A stretch of DNA of 64,000 bases from Dipteris shenzhenensis (taxonomy: Eukaryota; Polypodiophyta; Polypodiopsida; Gleicheniales). The position numbers were made by a program, and so were the translations under genes. Under the pieces are notes generated by a model. The model searched no databases, was not told the origin of the DNA, and saw nothing but the letters and a program-made list of their open reading frames with translations. Shown in pieces: positions 11,797 through 22,600 of the stretch. Within the stretch, counting starts at the first letter, position 1. The number at the start of each line of letters is the position of its first letter. The stretch is from NCBI GenBank assembly GCA_047967505.1, contig CM106539.1. One strand, written 5' to 3'.

Positions 11797-12878
11797 CGCG
11801 TTACTGCAATGTGACAATCCCTCAGATATTGTACTGCAAATCATACCGCTATTTATAATTACCAGAATGTCAAAAACCCATATCTTCTGAAATGCAAAGC
11901 CAAGAAATTCCTGCCCAGATACGTCTGAATAAATCGCTCCGCTGTAGCAACGATGAAGTCGTGTGGCTGGAGAATAGTTTTGCACGTGTGAGCAAGAGGC
12001 CCACCTACTTGATTTACCCATTCCGCTTCCACGTCTGCATAAAATACATCTCCAATTCCAATCACTTCATCTTCACAAGTAAATTTCTCCAAAATTTCTG
12101 CAGCTGGAGGATGAGAGGGAATATTTGCTTCGCCTGGCCAAACGTCCTCCTTTTTACCCCATGATATTCCCAATTTTTTCAACTTTTCCTCGTGCTCTGA
12201 ATCTAAGTAGCAACCGTCCATATAACACAGGAAGCGATCAACATGAAGATGTCCGTGACGACGATCCTTGAAGTCGTCAAATGTGATTAGAGTGTGATTT
12301 CCACCCAAACAGTTTTGAATGTGTGATATGTTCAGCATTCTCTCATAACTGTAATCTACCTTGGGACTGGGCAGAATGAGTGTGCGTCCAAGTAGCGCAG
12401 CAATAAACATATGCTTCTCAATGCAAATCAAGTGATTTGAGAACTGCCCAGATGTGCATACAGCAAGGAGATATTTGTTGGATTTCGGCTTCCACGCGAG
12501 GCCCTCCTTCACTTTGTACTTTGTGGTCGCAACTGCACGGCAGTTGTGTGTATCACTCGACCCAATGCCGACGTTCTGATATGATGATAGCAATACTTGT
12601 TGGACCTCCTTATTCAACGTGATTTGGGACAGAATCTCACCCCGCAAGGCTTCTCCTTCGCTCGAATTGGAGGTAGCGTTCCAAAGACGAAGCAGGCCTG
12701 CGGCTTGTTGCTGAAGTAAAGCTAAGGATCGCTGTTCCGCCGCTATTCTTTCTGTTTGCTTCAGACCAGACCAGCTGGAAGCTGAAAATTTGAACCATCC
12801 GGAGGAATTCAAAGTTACGTAGATGATAAACAAACTGAGAAGCAGGACAGGGAGGAAGAGCAAGCGGCGAGTCTCCAT
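4566..12878 (-). CDS. Plant O-fucosyltransferase family protein, three exons, 484 aa
   Basis: Exons are 12878-11863, 10590-10329 and 4742-4566; the spliced CDS is 1455 bases including the stop. The protein starts with a short basic end and a hydrophobic segment (residues about 5-23), a type II signal anchor expected to place the enzyme in the Golgi. The catalytic region follows: GQFSNHL at 144-150, HFRR at 329-332, FFYPIPQAAECI at about 350-361, YLSTDA at 374-379 and AMLDKTICAMS in the last exon, then DEYLCQGE near the end. Members of this GT65-like plant family transfer fucose from GDP-fucose to protein or glycan acceptors; the acceptor here is unknown. The C-terminal motifs resemble the Arabidopsis OFT23-type subgroup (from memory). 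Both introns are GT-AG and restore family motifs across the joins. The gene appears intact although its introns are full of transposon debris. Confidence 0.9.
5577..5664. repeat. Direct repeat, copy 1 (about 88 bp)
   Basis: This stretch, beginning TCTAGATGAATCCAGGAACA, recurs at 7472-7560 in the same orientation with scattered differences. The copies are 1.9 kb apart inside intron 2. They could be the ends of a decayed element, but no terminal TG/CA or target duplication is clear. Confidence 0.75.
6095..6480 (-). pseudogene. Degenerate LINE: ORF1 zinc knuckle and endonuclease core
   Basis: On the minus strand near 6225-6100 a frame reads WVVVRDFNTMELPLDKK followed by EAFTLLTKQLGELSF. This matches the APE-type endonuclease block of plant LINEs, in which the family motif is GDFN followed by D-K; here the G is R. 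Just upstream (about 6440-6300) another frame reads MLECWIC, a stop, then SHSARDCLKKK, a CCHC knuckle as found in LINE ORF1. Stops and frame changes separate the pieces, so it is a fossil. It lies in the same sense as the host gene, inside intron 2. Confidence 0.65.
7472..7560. repeat. Direct repeat, copy 2 (about 88 bp)
   Basis: Second copy of the sequence at 5577-5664, same orientation, sharing CCCAAACTCATCCTCTAAAA and the following 30-odd bases with small indels. Confidence 0.75.
8900..9190 (-). pseudogene. Ty3/gypsy gag fragment
   Basis: Reading the minus strand from about 9180, the translation gives VVAEGAILQLKEPAKLW and then, in a shifted frame, FKMNKKMVFLELKQG, a stop, and MTVNEYWDRFIKLQNYA. 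The block F-E-L-QG-MTV-EY--RF--L is the conserved retrotransposon gag signature of gypsy elements. A frameshift and a stop are visible. No LTR, protease or polymerase is attached. It lies in intron 2 of the O-fucosyltransferase gene. Confidence 0.7.
9541..9900. repeat. Rearranged LTR fragments related to the LTR at 38471-39713
   Basis: The part from about 9550 (TGTTGGAAAAG, then TAAGCCCCTATATGAGGAG and a CTGCCACATGGGCAGC block) matches, in plus orientation, the start of the minus-oriented LTR ending at 39713. The following part from about 9695 (GACAGAAATATATTTTGTTGG onward) matches 39150-39330 in the opposite relative orientation. The two halves of one LTR therefore lie inverted to each other. 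Confidence 0.65.
10329..10590 (-). CDS. O-fucosyltransferase exon 2
   Basis: The acceptor GCTCAG|CAATGAG lies at 10591/10590 and the donor GACAAAGAG|GTCAGA at 10329/10328. The exon is 262 bases: one base completes the Cys codon begun in exon 1, then 87 codons include PIPQAAECI and YLSTDA. The exon ends in phase 0. Confidence 0.9.
10616..10671. repeat. Compound microsatellite (CT)n(CA)n
   Basis: An uninterrupted CT run is followed directly by a CA run. It sits in intron 1 close to the acceptor of exon 2, so on the transcribed strand it reads (TG)n(AG)n just upstream of the splice site. Length polymorphism is likely. Confidence 0.95.
10690..11497 (+). pseudogene. LINE endonuclease domain fragment, antisense in intron 1
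   Basis: Plus-strand frames read MVVWNCDGTLWSDPGGF, then DIIFYTETHE, then in another frame ILLLGDLNARKGDRQ. This is the order of an APE-like LINE endonuclease: a WN-type start, the catalytic ET-H position and the GDLNAR block. Several frame changes and stops break it. It lies in intron 1 of the O-fucosyltransferase gene, opposite to the gene. Its GDLNAR style suits the LINE whose tail is at the window start, but common origin is not proven. Confidence 0.7.
11767..11796. repeat. Microsatellite (TC)n
   Basis: About 15 TC units in intron 1, near the donor of exon 1. The preceding 11500-11600 is also pyrimidine-rich. Confidence 0.95.
11863..12878 (-). CDS. O-fucosyltransferase exon 1
   Basis: This exon encodes residues 1-338 plus two bases of codon 339. 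The ATG at 12878 is chosen because a signal-anchor helix follows at once. The donor is TTCTG|GTAATT at 11863/11862; reading on into the intron gives TGG-TAA and loses the family motif, whereas splicing gives FLTFCN. Confidence 0.9.
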
Positions 12879-13120
12879 AGATTAAGAGGGGGCTACAGAC
12901 ATGGATATGCAGAGAGTGACAAACTAGGCTCAGATGTTGGAGCGCACTGAGTGGTGTTGCTCATATGAGTAGAGGAGAGTACTCTCTATGAGAGTGTTAC
13001 TCTCTTTGGTATCACCGTTATCAAAAGCAGTGCCCTTTTTGGAGAACTAGAACCGGGCAGTAGTGAACGGTGTCAGGCTGGGTGGGCAGAATCTCGTTCT
13101 AAGCCACTCTGCTGCCTGGG

Positions 13121-13130
13121 TTTTATAGTG
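13121..13130 (-). promoter_or_regulatory. Candidate TATA box of the O-fucosyltransferase gene
   Basis: On the minus strand the sequence CACTATAAAACCC lies about 245 bp upstream of the ATG at 12878. A start site about 30 bp downstream would give a 5' UTR near 215 bases. The match and distance suit a plant core promoter; no start site is shown. Confidence 0.5.
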
Positions 13131-15090
13131 TGCCCCTTGGCTCAACAAGAGGGCATAAAGGGGGTTTGGTTCCACTATGCTGCTTGCCTAAAAACCGTCC
13201 TTTAGTGTAATTTGAACCTGTAAAAATGGAAAACCCCGCCTTAAGTGGTGAGAAGAAGGTTATTTAAAAGGATAAAATTTTATGCTTTACGGGTATTTGA
13301 AAGATATAACTTGAAAATCAAGGTTAGATTTATAAATAGTCTTTGGAATACCGGTTCATGTTGCCTAACGACTTTACAAACTAAAGGTTGTATTTACTTT
13401 TATTATTATTATATATATTAATAACAGTTTAAACAAATTTGTCCATGTGGCTTGCATGATACTCGTTGATCAAATGGATCAAATTTCAATCATCACCGTT
13501 GATTGCTAATCAGATGTGTGGTTCTAGTTTTAGGTCTCTTTTCCAAGTTCCAATGTCTTCTTTCTCAAAATGTGGAGTGTGGACTGTGGAGTCTGCTCAT
13601 GCTGTCACATCGATTCTCTATGCCCATTGCCTACTAGCCTTTGCTTCTAAGTTCTGGAATCTGAGTAGTGATTCCTTAGTACTTACTCATGACTCGTGAG
13701 CTTGTCTACGTCAAGTTTCAATCTTCGAAGAAAGCCCTTTCAAGTTTCAAAGCTCAAGTTGGAGATTCGACTGTGGACAAGTCTTGACTCTTGGGTCATC
13801 AGCTCAACTTTCAAGGCTCAAGCATCAAACCAAGCCCTGAGGAGGACCCGTCATGCAAGTTTTTGCTACTTTCAAGTTTTAATTTGAACTTTGAAGCATT
13901 TTGCATTGATGATTGTGAGTCATGAAGGCCTAGCGTAGTGTTCGAGTCCAGACTCCACGGCTGAGGGCTGCGTTGAGCTTCCAACTCACCCAAAAGCTTC
14001 AAATTGGTTGTAATCTTCCACTCCAATTGGAACCAAACTCCAGAGTCCACGGCTCCTTTTAGTCGTGTTCCTCTTTGCATGTTATCATTTAAGAAGAAGA
14101 AGAGAAGAAGAGTGGCGGTTGAGAAGCTGAAGGAACAGATCGCAATTTGGCGATCCATTATCCTCCTGGCCCCTGGGCCTGCAAGCCGCATCGCCTCAAG
14201 GGCCAATTGCCTATCCATCGCAATCCTTCACCCCACAAATTTCTGTGCATATCTGCCCATTGTGCGAAGACGTTGTGAGGATGAGGGTTCATCACAAACT
14301 GGATTGTTTGCACAGATGAACTAGATTGTTTGTAGAAAGTTTTCACCTTCTCTGTGTGTGTGCTACTATGGTGCAGTCTTCCTTTTCAGCTTTCTTTGTG
14401 CTACCTGTTGGTGCTAGTGCCATGCCTCATCTCGTGCCTCCATCTCAGCACTCGCTCATGTGCACTGTGCTCCATACAAGTATCGTGATTCGCATGAAAT
14501 CATGAGGAGGGCTTCGAAGTCCATAGATGGTTGTAAACTGCAGAATCTTGATTTTAGAGGGTCCAACAATCCAACGTTGAACGTAAGCCGCTGTTGTTTT
14601 GCCATCGCGATTCGCCAAGTTCCAACGCTTGGATTGTATTTTCCATCGTGCCCATTGTTTTGCCATCCCCAATGCCTTTCTCAAAACCAAGCACCCCAAA
14701 AACTCCATTGTGATCTATGGGAGGCCTCATGTCTGCCATTTTGCACAGCCCAACCCAGATAGAAGATCAGAAGATCAGGGTCAAGGGGTGGTGGGAGAAG
14801 TCCCAAGGATTTCAAAAAGGTTGTACAATTTAGGGATTACCTCTTGGATGATAGCATGGAATCCGAATACGCATCGATTCTTTTCGCCAGATGTCATTGT
14901 AGATGCCCTTAATCGTTCCTCTAGGGCAAGAAGGTTTCTAATGGCCATATTTGATCATCTTCGCCCTTAGTGGCTCACTAGCCCAACTTTCAGTTGGCTG
15001 GAGGATTCGAGAGAATGGTCAATTCATCAGGCAAGGAATTGCATCAACTAAGCCATAAAGCCTTTGCACTCGTGCTAGCAGCTAATATCC
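13131..15090. other. Intergenic stretch without a supported gene
   Basis: Open frames here are short and show no domain. The part from about 14780 may be the degraded upstream portion of the LINE ending at 15712, but this could not be confirmed. Confidence 0.5.
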
Positions 15091-15099
15091 CTCTCTCCT

Positions 15100-15712
15100 C
15101 TTAGTTAGGTTGGAGATCTCATGCCCCTCTTCAGGTTTGGTGAATGAGGACACACAAAGTGTGGACACTCACACCGTCCTCTCACCTTAATTTCTTTCTC
15201 TGGAGAGAGCTTCATGGCAAATTACCCACCAAGGACTGCATCTGCAAGTCCTCTCCTCTTTGCCCCTTCTGTCACAATGCTTTAGAGAATCATTACCATC
15301 TTTTCAGAGACATCTTTTCAGAGACTACCTAATCACCTGAGATCTGTGAGATGGTTAGGAGCAGCTAATTTTCAAATTCAGGTCACTTGGAAGATGGTTT
15401 TATTCGGAGACCAACATGGCCTTAATGTGATGCAAGCAAAAGTATGGAACCTTATCCGTGCCATAGTTATTCAACATATTTGGTTAACCTGCAACAAAAT
15501 TGTCCTTCAGCGCATCCCTCTGCCTCCTGGAGACTAAGGATGAAGTATTGACTCTTCTTAGGTTCTATGCAACCAAGGATAAGGATTTAACTGTGGGCTA
15601 CTGTAGCCAAAACTTTGTCAGTTGCTTCTTTTTAGAAGTTGTAATTTCCAATTTTCTTGTATCTTTCTTCTCCCCATTAATATAATTACTCCTTTTCTCT
15701 CACCAAAAAAAA
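15100..15712 (+). pseudogene. LINE 3' end with zinc-binding RT tail and poly(A)
   Basis: Plus-strand frames read FFLWRELHGKLPTKD then CPFCHNALENHYHLF, the zf-RVT block of plant L1-type LINEs. WLGAANFQIQVTWKM and VWNLIRAIVIQHIWL, the usual C-terminal helix region, follow. The 3' UTR ends in an A-run at 15704-15712 just after CTCTCACC, a typical plant LINE terminus. The body upstream is missing or unrecognisable. Frames change several times, so it is inactive. It belongs to a different LINE lineage from the relic at the window start. Confidence 0.85.
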
Positions 15713-17300
15713 GAAGAAGCTATTTCCCCTCTTTTTCCCCTCCATTGACATAAGGCCCTTAGTCTAAACATTGTTAGCACTTCATCCAAGGTTAATGAAA
15801 TCGAAATGCAACTATACTATTTCCATGGAGGTATAAGAAGGGCACCACAACTACATATCTTCAATATGACATTCTTAGCCTCCTCTCTTTCTCCCATACC
15901 TTCATGGCCTCCTCTATCAAAGTCCCAACATTACATTCTCTCGCGATACTCCAAGGGGCGCATAATTTCTCTAACCAACTCCAAAATTCCCACCTCCTTT
16001 GGTTGAGCAAGTCTATACTCTATATCCCATTACATTGCACATTCTATGTCTTTGCAACAGAAATTACCATTCTCCTTGCATACAAAACATGTGTCCAAGA
16101 ATGACATGAAGCGTACTTGACACAAGCCCACCAAATGGTCCAAGATTTTGACATCCCAATGACCAATGGCCTCTTGATCTTGATCTCATAGGATCCATGT
16201 CCTTTTGATGCCAAATGGAAATCTTGTGAGAATCTCGTAGATAGTGGAGCTAGAAGGAGATTTCTCAATGCATATGCAAGGTAATCCACAACATCCACTA
16301 GTTTCAATGGAAGATTTGGGAACACCACCCTAAAATGGAAGAATTTGGAAAAGTGCAATTTGTGCGTGTGCAAAGATATTTTAATAAATCCAACACTATT
16401 TATAATTTTGAATTGTTTCTTTTTCCATGCACTTGCTTGATATATGGCTCATAAGCATGCCAAAGGTGATTGCATTTAATAATACACAACATCAAACCTG
16501 ATAGCATGCCCGTTGGCCTATTTGTGTTTTGAAGAATTTTAGGCCACATTGCACTTGTTTGGGATATCCAAGTCTACTGACTTGTAGGAGGGGGGAATAA
16601 CCGACGGCTGAAATTTTTCTACTCCTGCGAATTTCAAATTTTCATATCTCCTATCCATCAAATCTTGGAAGATTAAGTACGTGCAACCTGCCCCCGCCTT
16701 GCAAACGCCTTGCAACCCGCACGCACCTCGACGTGACCTTGCATAGACTTTGGTTTGCCATTGTCTTCTTTTAGGTAAGTTGTCTTGTATTCTTTGCTTG
16801 CCTCACTAGCTAGCTTCTTTGGGTCTATTCTGGACTGACATGCAGCTCGCCATGGCTTGCAATGGAAGCAGATAGAGGCTACAAGACAGGAAAGTTAAAA
16901 AGCGAGGTCAAGGCACAAGGAACAGAGTGCGGGCTGAGGAAAGCACTGGCATGGTATTGAATTAGCAACGGAAGACACTTTTGCAACATCTGCGAAGGGA
17001 GAAATAATGAGAAGAAAGAAGACTCCTTGCAGAGCAGCAGCAAGAAGCGGTTGCAGACGCACCCATTCGATCATTGCCATCGGAGCGAAGAACACGAGCT
17101 GTGGTGTCACGATTGGTGGGAGCATTCAAGGCAGCAACATTAAGCCATTCAGATGATTACCAGTCTTGAGTCTTCACAAGCTTTAGCCTGCGCCCTAAAG
17201 TTCGTAGAGTAACAACCCTACTAACACCTCGAAGAATGCATGCCCAAGAGGCGATGCTCTCTAACCTGAGAAATCACCTATAGAAAGTGAAAGGGGTGCA
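15713..17300. other. Intergenic stretch without a supported gene
   Basis: A 109-codon minus-strand frame at 16373-16044 has no recognisable domain. The part beyond 16880 may include the eroded start of the gene remnant that begins at 17330. Confidence 0.4.
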
Positions 17301-17659
17301 CAGCTTAGATCAACTAGCTACAAAGAGCTATGTTGGTGTCCCTTGAAACAGAGGAGAAATGGCTTGGGTGCACAATGTCGAAGATGTTGTCAATCAGAAG
17401 GACCAATGTGGCTCCAGCAGTTGAACGTAGAGCAGAAGCAATGCACAATCATCCCGATCCAAGAAGTCTGTGGGCTTCAATAGAACGTAAGAAAAGGAAA
17501 TGCAGCCTAAGTGCGGAAGTCATTGCTACAGTGACGATGTTTTGGCATGAAAATACGAGAGTTTCTCCAAATAGAAAGGACATCTCTAAGAAGCGGACGG
17601 GATGCAAGGTGTTTGAAGGAGCACATCATACACATGCTAGATACAACACAGGTCGGTGG

Positions 17660-18360
17660 TGCCTAAACCAGCCTGGTGGTTGAAACATCTTGCAACCGTA
17701 GGCTGGTTCAGCTCAATCATGAGCTATGTGATTGTCCTGAACCAGCATGGTTGAACAGACATTAGTTGTTGTTCAGCCCGGTGGCATGGTTGAGCAAAAA
17801 TTAATAGCAATATATTTCACAATGTATTGTTATTTTACTAAATCAACCCGATGCTTGGAACATCATGCAACCGTGGCTGCTTTAGCTCAGTCACCAGTTA
17901 TGTGATCATCCTAAACCAGCGTGGTTGAATAGACATTAGTTATTGACTAACCCGATGGTTAAAATTATTATGTTTCATAGTACTTAAATTTGTTGAATTT
18001 AATTTTATGCTATTCGGGTCATATATCACTATTAAATTATGGAATTCAAAAATGAAAAGCAATATATTGTTATTTCCTAATGGTGGAATTAAAAAATGAA
18101 AAGCAATATATTGTTATTTTCTAATGGTGAAATTCAAAAATGAAAAGCAATATACTTGTTATTTGTCTACTATGTGAAGTTGAGACCGTCAGGCTTGAAA
18201 CTGTGTTAGTGTCCTAAACCATCGTAGTGGTTGAAATTATGATAGTCCTAAATGTGTCCTAAACCAGACCGGTGGTTGACTATCCTAAATGTGTCCTAAA
18301 CCAACCCGGTGATTGAAATTATGACTGTCCTAAACCAGCGCGGTGGTTGAAAATTGTTTT
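17660..18360. repeat. Repeat-rich insert with three kinds of short repeats
   Basis: First, a block of about 75 bp (ACCGT-GCTG--T-AGCTCA...CATTAGTT) occurs at about 17697-17771 and 17871-17944. Second, a motif like CCTAAACCAGCCCGGTGGTTGA recurs at 17664, 17911, 18212, 18255, 18293 and 18333, at roughly 40-bp spacing in the last four. Third, a 44-bp unit lies at 18043-18160 (next entry). The whole may be an intron or an insertion in the surrounding gene remnant. Confidence 0.8.
18043..18168. repeat. 44-bp tandem repeat, about three copies
   Basis: Copies start at 18043, 18087 and 18131, each beginning AATT(C/A)AAAAATGAAAAGCA and followed by ATATTGTTATTT with small differences. Confidence 0.9.
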
Positions 18361-19391
18361 GCTTCATTGTATACTTTAATTAGACTATGCTTTTTATTCT
18401 TTTAGTAGTAGCAAAAAGGGGGCTCATTGTTCTGTTGTTCTCGCATGTTGGGTTAGTAGACGGAGTTGTATCTCAAGTTTGTGGATTAGAATCTGGACAT
18501 TTCAATTGGGCAGAGGAGCTTTGAGCATTGTAAGCCCTGGTATGTCAAGAAACTTAAAGACAGGAATGTTTGTTGTTGCAAAACACACATGGACTTTGAC
18601 CTGGCCCAGCAACCTATGAATGACTTGAGATTTGGTCATGTTGGAGCATTGCTCCATGGGGATCAATGCCCATGCCCCCCAATGAATGTGTAGTCTATAG
18701 GCCACTTGGACCCTCATCATGTGTTGCAAGGGAGGGCAGGTTTTGTAGCCTGAGGTCTCTGTGGGAGCCAGTGGTTTGTCCAAAGGGAGACCATGAGTGG
18801 CATAGGATTGAATGCATTTGCGGCACATGCAAGCATTGCAGTTTGAAGTTGAAGAAGAAGACATTCAATGTCTGTCCAAATGAAATGAGGGAAGACAACC
18901 ATGTTGCTCTAAAATGGAGGAGATTTGAAAATGTCAATGTCGAAGGATCCGATAAAATGAGATGGCTACTATCATATAAGAACACCCAGCCAAGGGAGCT
19001 AGGTCACGTGGTTCAATCCATCCCAAAATATGTGCTTCACAATTTCACAGCAAGCTGGCACGATAAGCAGTTTAGGATGTGCCTTGCCAATTTTCCCCGT
19101 GACACTATTGTATTTGTCATAAATTTTGCAGAAAATTATTCTTTTCAAGAACAAAATGAGATACAAAGTGCTCACTGGTACATCAAGTAGATAACAATTC
19201 TTGTGCATATCACGTACAGCCATTTGCTTGATTCTTCCATGCCTGATGCCAATCTACTTGTTTTGCTGACTCATAGGAGTTCAAGTCAGTGCAACACACT
19301 TACCAATTCTACATTTTAGATGATAGGGAACATTACACCCTATTTGTGTAGGATGCTACAAATCTAGGTCACTGTTGCTAACCCCTCGCAC

Positions 19392-19562
19392 TGAGAGTGC
19401 TCTCAACGGAAGCAAGAACGGAAGAAGGAGAGAGAGAGACAGAGAGCCACACAAGTTTTGGTGGGTGCAGAACCACCCTAATCTTCTTTTTCATTCATTT
19501 ATATATGTGTTTGAGTATTGTACATAACCGGGGTTAAGGCACAGTGACCTTTAACCCCCACA
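19392..19562 (-). repeat. Copia A copy 1, 3' LTR (171 bp)
   Basis: On the minus strand it begins TGTGGGGGTTAAAGG and ends GAGAGCACTCTCA, so both tips are TG...CA. The same LTR is at 47196-47365 (170 bp) and 50954-51129 (176 bp). The 3' tip is a near-palindrome. It contains a TATATAAATGA box and a GA-rich 3' part. It is very short for a plant copia LTR. Confidence 0.9.
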
Positions 19563-19573
19563 ACCTCCCACTT
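19563..19573 (-). promoter_or_regulatory. Polypurine tract of copia A copy 1
   Basis: AAGTGGGAGGT on the minus strand abuts the LTR start. The same tract precedes the LTR of copy 3 at 51130. Confidence 0.8.
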
Positions 19574-19615
19574 AAAGGACAATGTGCCTTTAAGGGAGAA
19601 CAACCAGTGAGCATA

Positions 19616-22600
19616 CTATCCAATGCCCATCAATACACGACAATACTCAAACCGCTGACTAGGTAGACTCTTCGTCAGCATATCTGCAGGGTTATCATCT
19701 GTATGAACCTTGACAAGCTCTATGCGCTTGTCCTCAAGTACCTCCCTGATGAAATGGTACCTGACCTCAATGTGTTTGGTCTTTGCATGAAAGACCAGAT
19801 TTCGTGCTAGCTGAATAGCACTCATGGAATCACTATGCAATGTCGGTACACCTGTATGAATCCCCAAATCTCCCACTAGCCGATCAAGCCATATAGCCTC
19901 CTTGCAACCCTCTGTGGCTGCAACATACTCAGCCTCTGTGGTAGACAAAGCAACGCACTTCTGTGCGCGAGACATCCACGACACTGTACCACTTGCAAAG
20001 GTGAACACATAACCAGAAGTGGATCTCCTACTATCCACATGCCCTGCATAGTCTGAATCTGTGTACCCAAGTACACGCATGTCTCCTTTACCAAAGCAAA
20101 TGCACATCTCCTTGGTACCCTTCATGTACCTCATGATGCACTTAACTGCCTCCCAATGCCTCTTTCCTGGATTAGCCATATACCGGCTAACAACTCCCAC
20201 TGCAAATGCAATGTCTGGTCTAGTAGCTATCATAGCATACATAAGACTCCCAACTGCTGATGCATAAGGAACCTTGGCCATCATGGCCCTCTCCTCATCT
20301 GATTTGGGACTATCTGTATGACTCAGTTTCACATATGGAGGCAATGGAGTACTCACTGCCTTCCCCCCCTCCATATTGAAACGCTGCAATACTTTTGTAA
20401 CATACTCTTTTTGTGAAAGCCAAAGGAGTTTCCTACTCCGATCACGCGTGATGCGCATACCAAGAATATGACCTGCAAATCCCAAATCCTTCATATCAAA
20501 GGCCTCATGCAACTTGGCCTTTAATGCATCTAGCTCATAAGTATTCTTGCTAGCCAATAGCATATCATCCACATATAGTGCCAGGATTATTAGGCTACTA
20601 TCCTTAGCCCTTTTAGTGTAGAGGCAGTGATCAATTTCACTCCTTCTAAAACCCTGGGACCGAATGAAAGCATCAAACTTTTGATACCATTCTCTAGGTG
20701 CTTGCTTAAGACCATAGAGACTCTTCTTCAGCTTGCAAACTAAATGCTCTTTTCCCTTTTCTTCAAAGCCTTCCGGCTGCACCATGTAAATTTCCTCATG
20801 CAAATCCCCATGCAAGAAAGCTGTCTTGACATCCATCTGCATAAGCTCCATATCCTCTACTGCCACTAGTCCAAGCATGCATCTAAGTGTGGTCATCTTC
20901 ACAACCGGAGAGAATATCTCATCAAAGTCCACACCCTTCTCTTGCTTGAACCCTTTAGCAACCAAACGGGCCTTGTATCTAGGCACATCATCACCTGTGA
21001 CCTTCATTTTGTAGACCCATTTACATGGCAATGCTTTCTTTCCATGTGGCAAAGAAACCAAGTCCCAAGTCTTATTCTTCATAAGTGAACTCATCTCTGA
21101 TTGCATAGCATACTCCCACTTGCGTTGATCCTCACGCATCATAGCCTCTCTGTAGCAAGAAGGCTCCCCGCAATCAGTAAGCATCACATAGTCTACCCCT
21201 GGAACAAACCTATCAGGCGGTCTAGACACTCTAGATGATCTTCTCAAGGGCATTTCAGCTTGCTGTCCCACTTGCATATCAGCCACATTTGGCTCATCAT
21301 TTCCACCAATAGATGATCCATCATCTACCCTTGATTGTATACCTGTGGGAGTACTTGGTGGCACCATTTCTTGCACATTTGGTGCATGGACAGCTTGCTG
21401 TCTATCAACATAGGCAGGTGGATTCACATCCTGGAAAGTGATTCTCCTCATTTCCACATCCCTCATGGGTGCCTTATGCATCTTCTTCTCATTGAAGACC
21501 ACATCATGGCTGCGTATGATCTTCTTTGCTTCTGGATCCCAGAGACGATAGCCCATCTCTCCACTTTCACCATAACCTAGAAAGATGCATTTCCTAGACT
21601 TAGGATCTAGCTTCTTTCGAAGCTCTTTTGGCACATGTGCATATGCCTCACACCCAAATATACGCAAATGAGAGTAAGAGGGCTTCTTGCCACTCCATGC
21701 CTCTTTAGGAATACCACCATCCAAACTCTTACTAGGTGATCTATTGATCACATGCACTGCAGTCTTCATTGCCTCAGCCCAAAAACCACCAGAAAGACTT
21801 GCATTGGAAAGCATGCATTGCAACCTTTCTTGAATGGTACGATTCATCTTTTCTGCAACTGGATTTTGCTCTGGAGTACGAGGGGATGTGAGCTCCCTCT
21901 TAATCCCACGTGTATCACAGAAATGCTGAAAGTCATGAGAGAGATACTCTCCACCATTGTCAGTCCGTAGGCATTTAAGCATTCTACCTGACTGATTCTC
22001 AACCAAGGCCAGCCATTTCTGAAATACCTGGAATACATCACTCTTCCGAGCTATAGCATAAGCCCACACTTTCCTAGTTGCATCATCAATGAATGTCACA
22101 TAGTATTCGGCCCCGCCTAATGACCGTGTAGGCATGGGACCACATACGTCTGAATGCACCAAATCAAGCATTTCAAACTCTTTCTTTTCCCTTCTTTTAT
22201 GGGCTGATTTAGTCTGCTTCCCATAGAGACAATGCTCACAAAATTCAAAATCAGAGAAACTCAAATGCGGTACATAACCTAAACGGCATAAGAGTTTCAT
22301 TCCATTCTGGCTCATGTGCCCCAACCTGCAATGCCACAAAGAAGTGCTTGGCTGCTCGGTTATTGCAACAACATGATCAAATACCCCTGATACATGTAAG
22401 GGATACAAAGTCCCACACTTGGCACCCCTGGCCAAAAGCATAGAGCCCTTCTGAATTTTCCAACTCTGAAAGCCAAAAGTGGTGTGAAAACCAGCATCAT
22501 CTAGCTGACCCACTGAAATAAGACTCTTGGTCAGCTTAGGCACATGTCTCACATGTTTCAAAACAAATGCAGACCCATTTGCAAAAGAAAACTTTATGTC

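Larger units (their letters stand above)
17330..19380 (+). pseudogene. Uncharacterised, possibly transposon-borne gene with a FAENY motif, broken in two
   Basis: Two plus-strand segments look like parts of one protein. The first (17330-17683) reads SLWASIERKKRKCSL, then MFWHENTRVSPNRKD and KKRTGCKVFE. The second (18666-19190) has a cysteine-rich part (LWEPVVCPKGDHEW, CGTCKHC) and then ASWHDKQFRMCLANFP and FVINFAENYSFQEQNE. After a TAG at 19188 homology seems to continue as ITILVHITYSH and, in another frame, QFYILDDREHYTLF. I recall a widespread uncharacterised eukaryotic family with WTENTRVSPNKKD-like and DFAENY-like motifs, found in ferns, lycophytes and aquatic animals and suspected to be transposon-borne; its biochemical role is unknown to me. 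An 0.8-kb repeat-rich stretch separates the halves, and copia A copy 1 abuts the 3' side at 19392. Confidence 0.55.

Noticed and set aside
16044-16373. 109-codon minus-strand frame as a gene
   Set aside because: No domain, no splice partners, no repeat relationship; length is compatible with chance.
17700-18360. CRISPR-like array
   Set aside because: Repeats are imperfect, spacing is irregular and the context is a plant nuclear genome; there are no unique spacers of constant length and no cas genes.
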